From NCBI GenBank assembly GCA_934668295.1, contig CAKUND010000096.1:1-7317 (forward strand): a DNA stretch of 7,317 nucleotides, given 5' to 3'. This document shows, piece by piece, positions 1-4,547 of the stretch (positions are counted from its first letter, which is position 1; each line of letters starts with the position of its first letter). A program made the translations under genes and the position numbers. The stretch comes from an uncultured Oscillospiraceae bacterium (GTDB lineage: Bacteria; Bacillota; Clostridia; Oscillospirales; Oscillospiraceae). The notes under the pieces are model-generated. The model did not search any database. It was given only the letters and a program-made list of their open reading frames with translations, and was not told the DNA's origin.

Positions 1-15
1 TTTCATCTGGAACAT
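1..15 (-). CDS. Start of an unidentified gene downstream of rlmH (first five codons only)
   Basis: Reading the minus strand past the rlmH stop codon, an AGGAGG ribosome binding site (24-29) is followed after 8 bases by an ATG at 15-13. The five codons visible read Met-Phe-Gln-Met-Lys before the window ends. A second ATG at 6-4 would sit 17 bases from the binding site, so the first is preferred. The gene begins only 15 bases after the rlmH stop, so it is probably co-transcribed with rlmH. Nothing can be said about its product from five residues. Confidence 0.5.
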
Positions 16-30
16 CGCAAATTCCTCCTG

Positions 31-513
31 TTATTTATGATATTTGCTGCCCGCCTGAATGGCCTCGGCGCGGTAAAGCTGCTCAAGGGCCATGACGCGG
101 GCCAGATGGTGCGGAAAGGTCATTTTGCTCATGGAAAGCTGCAGATCGGCAAGCTTTTTGATCTCCGGCGCGATGCCGAACGACGAGCCGATGAGAAAGC
201 AGGCGCTGGAACGCCCGCCGCTTTTCGCCTGCCGCAGCGTATCTGCCAGCTGCTCGGAAGACAAGAACTTTCCCTCCGGCGTCAGGACGCAGAAAAAGCA
301 GCCCTTCGGCAGCTTCGCGCGGATGAGCTCGGCTTCCTTCTGCAGTCCCTGCGCGATCTGCGTGTCGTTCGGGTCTTCGGGCAGGCGGCACTCCGGCAGC
401 TCGATGAGCTGGAAATCGCAATAGGCCCGCAGACGCTTGGCGTATTCCGCTGCGGCCTCGGTATAGAATCGCTCCTTCAACTTTCCCATACAGATGAGCG
501 TAATGGAAAACAT
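31..513 (-). CDS. rlmH: Ribosomal RNA large subunit methyltransferase H (23S rRNA pseudouridine-1915 N3-methyltransferase)
   Basis: RlmH is a small SPOUT-class (knotted) enzyme that uses S-adenosylmethionine to methylate N3 of pseudouridine 1915 in helix 69 of 23S rRNA, acting on assembled 70S ribosomes in the cytoplasm. The 160-residue product has the family's usual length. It opens with the typical beta strand and GKLKE segment (residues 1-14). The glycine-rich SAM loop is FLIGSSFG (106-113), followed by the family signature LSMSKMTFPHHLARVMALEQ (126-145) and LYRAEAIQAGSKYHK at the C-terminus. The loop reads GSSFG where well-known homologues have a double glycine, a conservative change. The ATG at 513 has GGAGG (519-523) with a 5-base spacer. 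It lies 59 bases after the rpsR stop, with a terminator hairpin in the gap and no recognisable promoter, so transcription probably depends on read-through or an unrecognised promoter inside rpsR. The identification is secure. Confidence 0.97.
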   Translation of the reverse strand: MFSITLICMGKLKERFYTEAAAEYAKRLRAYCDFQLIELPECRLPEDPNDTQIAQGLQKEAELIRAKLPKGCFFCVLTPEGKFLSSEQLADTLRQAKSGGRSSACFLIGSSFGIAPEIKKLADLQLSMSKMTFPHHLARVMALEQLYRAEAIQAGSKYHK

Positions 514-531
514 AAAAACCTCCGCAAATCC

Positions 532-559
532 AAAAAGCCTGTCCGCAGCGGACAGGCTT
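532..559 (-). terminator. Intrinsic terminator after rpsR, directly before rlmH
   Basis: A perfect inverted repeat, 535-545 with 549-559 (minus-strand arms AAGCCTGTCCG and CGGACAGGCTT, 3-base loop), is followed on the minus strand by a run of five T at 536-532. This is a GC-rich hairpin with a short U tract, in the right place to end the rpsF-ssb-rpsR transcript 14 bases after the rpsR stop. The T run is short and interrupted by GG, so termination may be partial and let some polymerase continue into rlmH, whose ribosome binding site lies only 8 bases further on. Confidence 0.78.
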
Positions 560-572
560 CTGGATGAAAAAC

Positions 573-812
573 TTAGTCTGCTACGTAGGGCAGCAGGGCG
601 ATCTGACGGGCGCGCTTGATGGCGACCGTGAGCTGACGCTGATGAGCGGCGCAGGTACCGGTGGTACGGCGGGGCAGGATCTTGCCGCGCTCGGACAGGT
701 AACGGCGGAGCTTGACAGTGTCTTTGAAATCGATGTGCGTCACCTTATCAACGCAGAAGGAGCAAACCTTCTTGCGCTTGCGAGGATGAACACGATCATT
801 AGCCATTGCCAT
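573..812 (-). CDS. rpsR: 30S ribosomal protein S18, zinc-binding (C+) form
   Basis: S18 binds 16S rRNA in the platform of the 30S subunit as a heterodimer with S6. The 79-residue product has the family core [18 protein letters not shown] (28-45), then LPRRTTGT (47-54 region), [12 protein letters not shown] (58-69) and the typical end ALLPYV. Cys17 and Cys20 (CSFC) with Cys54 and His57 (CAAH) form a plausible zinc site, so this is the cysteine-containing variant known for several ribosomal proteins; many bacteria carry a cysteine-less form. AGGAGG (820-825) is 7 bases from the ATG at 812. The second in-frame ATG (806) would be 13 bases away, so the longer start was kept. It is the last gene of rpsF-ssb-rpsR, 36 bases after ssb, and is followed by a terminator hairpin. 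Confidence 0.98.
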   Translation of the reverse strand: MAMANDRVHPRKRKKVCSFCVDKVTHIDFKDTVKLRRYLSERGKILPRRTTGTCAAHQRQLTVAIKRARQIALLPYVAD

Positions 813-848
813 AGTGAATCCTCCTATCTTTGGTCTTGTGGAAAAATG

Positions 849-1328
849 TTAGAACGGGAGATCGGGATCGTCGTCGGAAAGCATGGAGAAATCAGACGGG
901 GCAGCAGACACGTTCTGCGGCGCCTGATACGCCGGCTGCTGCGGGGCCTGATTGAAGCTCTGCGCGTAGCCCTGCGACTGGTTGAATGAGCCGCCGTCGG
1001 CACTGTCGCGCTTGCTGTCGCCGAAGTAGACGTTGTCGGCAACGACCTCCGCCGAGCGGCGCTTGTTGCCTTCCTTGTCCTGCCAGTTGCGGATCTGCAG
1101 CCGGCCCGACACGACAGCCATACGGCCCTTGGCGAAATACTTGCTGACGAACTCAGCAGTACCGCGCCATGCGACGATATCCACGAAATCTGTTTCCTTC
1201 TCCGCGCCCTGCGCCGCGTAATCGCGGTCAACGGCGAGCGTGAAGGATGCGACCGCGACGCCGCTGCCGGTCCGGCGCAGCTCGGGATCGCGAGTCAGTC
1301 GGCCCATGAGAACGATGTGGTTCAGCAT
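849..1328 (-). CDS. ssb: Single-stranded DNA-binding protein
   Basis: SSB coats single-stranded DNA as a homotetramer during replication, recombination and repair, and recruits partner proteins through its acidic C-terminal tail. The 159-residue product shows the N-terminal OB-fold (about 1-105) beginning MLNHIVLMGRLTRDPELR, with the conserved VASFTLAVDR strand (26-35), ETDFVDIVAW (45-54) and KGRMAVVSGRLQIRNW (67-82). A glycine/glutamine/proline-rich disordered linker follows (about 110-145). The protein ends in DDDPDLPF, the expected acidic, Phe-terminated interaction tip. The start is fixed by TAAGGAGG (1336-1343), which overlaps the rpsF stop codon and lies 7 bases before the ATG, so translation is probably coupled to rpsF. 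The position between rpsF and rpsR is a widely conserved arrangement. Confidence 0.98.
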   Translation of the reverse strand: MLNHIVLMGRLTRDPELRRTGSGVAVASFTLAVDRDYAAQGAEKETDFVDIVAWRGTAEFVSKYFAKGRMAVVSGRLQIRNWQDKEGNKRRSAEVVADNVYFGDSKRDSADGGSFNQSQGYAQSFNQAPQQPAYQAPQNVSAAPSDFSMLSDDDPDLPF

Positions 1329-1340
1329 GCGAGCGCCTCC

Positions 1341-1637
1341 TTACTCGTCAACAGCGACGATGATGGAACGCAGAATGCCGTCGGTGATCTTGAAGACACG
1401 ATCAAGCTCAGCCGGCATTTCGGGCGTTACTTCGCAGGTCATGTAGACGTAGTAGCCCTCAACCAGATCGTTGATCGGGTACGCAAGACGGCGCTTGCCC
1501 CACTCGTCAACACTGGTCAGAGTGCCGTGAGCCTCCACGATACCCTTGAATTTTTCCACGAGAGCCGCGATACCCTCTTCACCCTGCGCGGGGTCGATGA
1601 TATAGAGGACCTCATACTTTGCGGAAAGTTTTGCCAT
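1341..1637 (-). CDS. rpsF: 30S ribosomal protein S6
   Basis: S6 is a small alpha/beta ferredoxin-like protein that pairs with S18 on the central domain of 16S rRNA. The 98-residue product starts MAKLSAKYEVLYIIDP and contains family segments WGKRRLAYPIND (46-57), EGYYVYMTCE (60-69) and ELDRVFKITDGILRSIIV (77-94). Its length fits a S6 without the acidic C-terminal extension seen in E. coli. The reading frame stays open upstream to about 1943, but that part overlaps the leader, the terminator and hup and has no S6 similarity. The ATG at 1637 with AAGGAGGT 8 bases away is clearly the true start. It is the first gene of the rpsF-ssb-rpsR operon, driven by the promoter at 1716-1744, with 12 bases before ssb. 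Confidence 0.98.
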   Translation of the reverse strand: MAKLSAKYEVLYIIDPAQGEEGIAALVEKFKGIVEAHGTLTSVDEWGKRRLAYPINDLVEGYYVYMTCEVTPEMPAELDRVFKITDGILRSIIVAVDE

Positions 1638-1710
1638 GATGTTGCACCTCCTTCTGGACATATGGCCGCAGGTCCCGCCTGCGGCAAGGATCGTCTGCGC
1701 TTCGCAGACC
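1638..1710 (-). promoter_or_regulatory. Structured 5' leader of the rpsF-ssb-rpsR mRNA (candidate S6:S18-binding element)
   Basis: With a start point about 6-7 bases beyond the -10 box (near 1709-1710), the leader is roughly 70 bases. Two perfect inverted repeats are visible. The first, 1693-1699 with 1703-1709, is a 7-bp stem at the very 5' end of the RNA. The second, 1665-1672 with 1678-1685, is an 8-bp stem whose 5' arm contains a CCG triplet. In addition, UCCUU (1690-1686) can pair with AAGGA (1653-1649) inside the rpsF Shine-Dalgarno. It is established that S6:S18 binds a CCG-presenting stem-bulge-hairpin in rpsF leaders of many bacteria. That this leader is such an element is inference: in the simplest fold the CCG is base-paired, not bulged. 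Confidence 0.5.
1646..1653 (-). promoter_or_regulatory. rpsF: Ribosome binding site of rpsF
   Basis: AAGGAGGT on the minus strand lies 8 bases upstream of the ATG at 1637. It is the only strong site in the open frame and fixes the S6 start, excluding the upstream extension. Its first five bases can pair with UCCUU at 1690-1686 in the leader. Confidence 0.9.
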
Positions 1711-1715
1711 GATTT

Positions 1716-1744
1716 ATTATAGCCGGAATGGCCGGAAAAGTCAA
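1716..1744 (-). promoter_or_regulatory. Sigma-A type promoter of the rpsF-ssb-rpsR operon
   Basis: On the minus strand TTGACT (1744-1739) and a perfect TATAAT (1721-1716) are separated by exactly 17 bases. This is a near-consensus housekeeping promoter, as expected for ribosomal protein genes. It lies 30 bases beyond the T run of the hup terminator and about 80 bases ahead of the rpsF start, so the operon is transcribed independently of the genes upstream. Confidence 0.9.
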
Positions 1745-1750
1745 CCGGAA
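1722..1750. repeat. Three CCGGAA direct repeats interleaved with the rpsF promoter
   Basis: On the plus strand CCGGAA occurs at 1723-1728, 1732-1737 and 1745-1750. The first two belong to a GCCGGAA direct repeat with a 9-base period inside the -35/-10 spacer, and the third flanks the -35 box on its upstream side. The repeats are directly visible. A role as a repressor or activator site is only a possibility, because short CCGG-rich words arise easily in GC-rich DNA. Confidence 0.4.
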
Positions 1751-1774
1751 ATCCTGAAAAAATGCAGAAAACGC

Positions 1775-1807
1775 AAAAAAACAGGGCAGCGCGCCGGCTG
1801 CCCTGTT
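1775..1807 (-). terminator. Intrinsic terminator after hup
   Basis: A perfect 11-bp inverted repeat, 1780-1790 with 1797-1807 (minus-strand arms AACAGGGCAGC and GCTGCCCTGTT, 6-base loop), is followed on the minus strand by seven T (1781-1775, the first two overlapping the stem base) and a further T-rich stretch. It begins 8 bases past the hup stop codon. It is a textbook rho-independent terminator and separates the hemZ-to-hup unit from the rpsF operon. Confidence 0.93.
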
Positions 1808-1815
1808 CAGCTGCA

Positions 1816-2091
1816 TTACTTTGCGGTCTTCTCCTTGAGCGCCTTGCCGGCCTTGAAGACGGGGATGGTGGTCGCCGGGATCTCGATGGCTTCCTTCGTC
1901 TTGGGGTTGCGGCCCATGCGCGCCTCGCGCTTCTTTGTCTCAAAGCCGCCGAAGCCGACGAGCTGGACCTTGTCGCCCTGGCTCAGAGCTTCCGTGATGG
2001 TGTCGAACGTGGTGGTGACAGCCTTCTCGGCATCCTTCTTGGACATGCCGCACTTCTTTGCGACTTCCGCGATCAATTCGGTCTTATTCAT
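1816..2091 (-). CDS. hup: HU-family DNA-binding protein
   Basis: HU is a dimeric, sequence-tolerant nucleoid protein that bends and compacts DNA and assists replication and repair. The 91-residue product has the standard length. It shows the N-terminal helical body MNKTELIAEVAKKCGMSKKD, the hinge VGFGGFET (45-52), and the beta-arm signature REARMGRNPKTKEAIEIPA (55-73) with the DNA-intercalating proline of RNP (Pro63). It ends in a lysine-rich VFKAGKALKEKTAK. The signature has Lys at position 66 where Gly is commonest. The start ATG at 2091 is preceded by AGAGGAT about 7-8 bases away. It follows mazG by 37 bases and has its own strong terminator. No clear promoter is visible in the gap, so it is either co-transcribed with mazG or driven from within mazG. 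IHF is excluded by general sequence and lineage, though the superfamily is shared. Confidence 0.97.
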   Translation of the reverse strand: MNKTELIAEVAKKCGMSKKDAEKAVTTTFDTITEALSQGDKVQLVGFGGFETKKREARMGRNPKTKEAIEIPATTIPVFKAGKALKEKTAK

Positions 2092-2128
2092 GTGTAGATC
2101 CTCTTTTCCTAAAGTATGAATTTATTGT

Positions 2129-2899
2129 TCACCGCCCGTTACGTTTTTGCGCGTCCCAACTGGCAAGCAGTCCCTCGCGGGACAACTCCTCCGGAGTACG
2201 TCCGTCTGCGAGAATGCTCTGCTCCATAGCGGTAAATCGTTTGATGAATTTTTCACAGGCGCTGTGCAGCGCCTGCTCGGGGTCTTTGTCCAGCGTGGAG
2301 GCAACACGGACGGCGGCGAAAAGCATGTCGCCCAGCTCCTCGTCGATGTTCATATCGTCCCGCACAGCCTCGCGCAGCTCCTGCGCTTCTTCTGCTAGTT
2401 TATCCAGCGCCTGTCCGGCGGATTCCCAGCGGAAGCCGGTTTTCGCGGCTTTTTTCTGAATTTTTTCTGCCCGCCACGTCGCCGGGAGCGATCTGGCGAC
2501 GCCCTGCATGGCTTCGCCGGTCGTCTTCTGACCCTTTTCCTGCTTCTTCAGCTCGTCCCAGCTGGCGCTTTCGCCGCCGAACAGGAACGGGTGACGGAAG
2601 ATGAGCTTTTTACATTCCGCGTCGGCAATGTCGTCGATGGTCATGCGGCCGCGGTCAGATTCGATGTCCGCGTGGAACAGCACCTGCAGCAGCACGTCGC
2701 CCAGCTCCTCGCGGAGCATGGACGCGTCGTCCAGATCCAGCGCCTCGCAGGCCTCGTAGGCTTCCTCGAGGAAATTGCGGCGGATGGACAGGTGCGTCTG
2801 CGCCGCGTCCCACGGACAGCCGCCCGGCGCACGCAGCGCGTGCACCAGCCGGATGAGGTCGTCCAGCGTGTAGCGCGGTTTGCTAGTAAAATTTATCAT
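2129..2899 (-). CDS. mazG: Nucleoside triphosphate pyrophosphohydrolase MazG
   Basis: MazG hydrolyses (d)NTPs to the monophosphate and pyrophosphate, clearing non-canonical nucleotides and tuning alarmone pools. The 256-residue product has the two tandem MazG all-alpha domains. The first contains CPWDAAQTH (28-36), NFLEEAYEA (42-50) and EELGDVLLQVLFH (64-76), followed by FRHPFLFG. The second contains EEAQEL (170-175) and EELGDMLFAAV (187-197). The EExxE and ExxD acidic residues that bind magnesium are present in both halves. There is no N-terminal tetrapyrrole-methylase domain of the sort fused to MazG in Bacillus YabN. The frame is open further upstream to 3019, but that would overlap the flippase gene, and family similarity begins after Met at 2899. 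The ribosome binding site there is weak (GAAAGAGA). It lies 28 bases after the flippase gene; neighbours flippase and HU match the spoVB/yabM-mazG-hup order of Firmicutes. Confidence 0.95.
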   Translation of the reverse strand: MINFTSKPRYTLDDLIRLVHALRAPGGCPWDAAQTHLSIRRNFLEEAYEACEALDLDDASMLREELGDVLLQVLFHADIESDRGRMTIDDIADAECKKLIFRHPFLFGGESASWDELKKQEKGQKTTGEAMQGVARSLPATWRAEKIQKKAAKTGFRWESAGQALDKLAEEAQELREAVRDDMNIDEELGDMLFAAVRVASTLDKDPEQALHSACEKFIKRFTAMEQSILADGRTPEELSREGLLASWDAQKRNGR

Positions 2900-2927
2900 A
2901 CTTTCGTCTCTTTCGCAAGTAGGAATT

Positions 2928-4547
2928 TCATGTTTTTTGTTTGATATGCAGGATTTTTGCAATTTTTTCGCCCTTCGGCAGCAGCATGCAGTCCGCATAC
3001 GTGATGCACCGCAGAACAACGACGAAAATCACATACACGATCACCGCCGCGATCAGCGCGCCGAGGCAGACGATGGTATTCGAATCCGTGAGATTCCGAA
3101 GCAGTGCGGCGGCAAAGAACGTCGCCGCGCCCATGATCCCGGCAGCGGCTGCCGGGCGGATCACATTGCGGAAAATGGCCGGGCGCGTCGTAACGGACCG
3201 GCGCATGGCAATGAGGTCGAGCACCGTGATGGTCACATAGCAGACGATGGTACCGATGGCCGCGCCGATGATGTTGAGGGACGGGATGGCCACGAGGATA
3301 TAGTTGACAATGACCTTCACAACGCCGCCGATGAGCATGTTGATGACCGGCGTCGTCACGTCGCCGTGCGCCTGCATGATGGCGTTGAACAGCAGGACCG
3401 TGCTGTTGAAGATCACGGCGATGCCGAGATAGGCCAGGATCGGCGTCGCGGTCGCGACGCTCTCGGGGCCGTAGTTGCCCGCGAGCAGGCGGATGATCGG
3501 CTCTGCCAGCACAGCCAGACCCACCGCGCACGGCATGGCGATGAGGCTCATGGTGCGCACAGCGGATTCCTCCGTGTGCCGCGCGCCCGCAGCGTTGTTT
3601 TTGGTCAGCGCGGCGGTCACAGTCGGGATGATCGAGATCGTGATGGGCGTAATGAGCGAGCACGGCAGGTTAAAGATCGTCTGGCAGAAATTATAGATGC
3701 CCTTGGCTGTATCCGCCGCGTCGGACGACCACGCGAGCGCGCCGGTGAGCCGGCGCATATAGATCATCGTGTCGAACAGATTGATGATCTGCAGTCCCGC
3801 CGAGCCGAGCGTGATGGGGATGGCAATGACGAGCAGCTCCTTCATGGTCTGGCGGGTGGACTTCGCCTCTCCCCCGCCCTGCCGCAGGATCTGGTTGGAC
3901 TTGCCGAACTGGATGCGCAGATACACGACCGCCACGATGCAGCCCGCCGTCACGCCGAAGATGCCGCCCGCAGCCGCATAGATGAGACTGCCGGTCTTTT
4001 TGAGCATCAGATACGCGCCGCCGAGACCGAAGGCCACGCGGATCATGGCCTCATAGACCTGGCTGACGGACGTGGGCGTCATGTTGCTCTGGCCCTGGAA
4101 GAAGCCCCGGTGGGCCGAGACGATGCAGATGAGCAGCACGCACGGCGACAGCGCCGCGATGGCCGCCCAGGAGTTTTCATTCGTCGTGACCATGACGGAC
4201 AGCGGCTTGCAGAACACGAGCATCACAAGCGTCCCGATCACACCGATGGTCAAAAAGACCTTCATGGAAACGGAATAGATCTTGCGGATCTGCGCGTAAT
4301 TCTCCAGCGCCTGCGCCTGTGAGATCATCCGGCTGACAGCGACGGGCAGGCCCGTCGTGGAGATCATCAGCAGGACGTTATACACGTCATAGGCCGTGTT
4401 GAAATAACCGAAGCCCCGCTCCTGCAGGATATTCTGCAGGGGGACCTTGTAGATGAAGCCGAGAAGCTTGACAATGATGGTCGCGGCAGTCAGAACGGCC
4501 ACGCCCTGTAAAAAGCTCTGCTTTTTGGGTGCCTTTTCGCCGCTCAT
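2928..4547 (-). CDS. SpoVB/YabM-like polysaccharide-biosynthesis flippase (MOP superfamily)
   Basis: This is a 539-residue polytopic inner-membrane protein of the MviN/MATE-like (MOP) superfamily, closest in appearance to the SpoVB/YabM/MurJ-like group that flips lipid-linked cell-wall or spore-cortex precursors. About 14 hydrophobic segments can be traced (for example 13-35, 93-118, 127-148, 186-212, 238-260, 365-390, 400-420, 425-447, 490-514). The conserved motif HRGFFQGQSNMTPTSVSQVYE runs from 146 to 166, and the YADCMLLPKGEKI end (517-529) is typical of the group. The start ATG at 4547 overlaps the amidohydrolase stop by 4 bases (ATGA) and has GGAGG (4555-4559) 7 bases away, so the two genes are probably translationally coupled. 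Substrate is not readable from sequence. The position before mazG and hup resembles yabM in Bacillus, but clostridia carry several paralogues, so no symbol is assigned. Confidence 0.92.
   Translation of the reverse strand: MSGEKAPKKQSFLQGVAVLTAATIIVKLLGFIYKVPLQNILQERGFGYFNTAYDVYNVLLMISTTGLPVAVSRMISQAQALENYAQIRKIYSVSMKVFLTIGVIGTLVMLVFCKPLSVMVTTNENSWAAIAALSPCVLLICIVSAHRGFFQGQSNMTPTSVSQVYEAMIRVAFGLGGAYLMLKKTGSLIYAAAGGIFGVTAGCIVAVVYLRIQFGKSNQILRQGGGEAKSTRQTMKELLVIAIPITLGSAGLQIINLFDTMIYMRRLTGALAWSSDAADTAKGIYNFCQTIFNLPCSLITPITISIIPTVTAALTKNNAAGARHTEESAVRTMSLIAMPCAVGLAVLAEPIIRLLAGNYGPESVATATPILAYLGIAVIFNSTVLLFNAIMQAHGDVTTPVINMLIGGVVKVIVNYILVAIPSLNIIGAAIGTIVCYVTITVLDLIAMRRSVTTRPAIFRNVIRPAAAAGIMGAATFFAAALLRNLTDSNTIVCLGALIAAVIVYVIFVVVLRCITYADCMLLPKGEKIAKILHIKQKT

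Noticed and set aside
1638..1943. N-terminal extension of rpsF in the same open frame
   Set aside because: It would read through the leader, promoter, terminator and part of hup, gives an Arg/Ser-rich sequence unlike S6, and the strong ribosome binding site fits the ATG at 1637.
3443..3460. Perfect 8-bp inverted repeat with a 2-base centre
   Set aside because: It lies inside the flippase coding sequence, encodes an ordinary Val-Ala-Thr-Ala stretch, has no T run and too small a loop for a terminator; a by-product of GC-rich codons.
2880..4322. A 480-codon open frame on the plus strand opposite the flippase and mazG start
   Set aside because: Its translation is rich in Arg, His, Asp and Ala with no domain or family motif, as expected from the mirror of GC-rich codons. 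The minus-strand genes explain the region fully.
4421..4440. Inverted repeat CCTGCAG with 6-base centre
   Set aside because: It is within the flippase gene and is explained by a coding run of Leu, Gln and neighbouring residues; nothing suggests a regulatory role.
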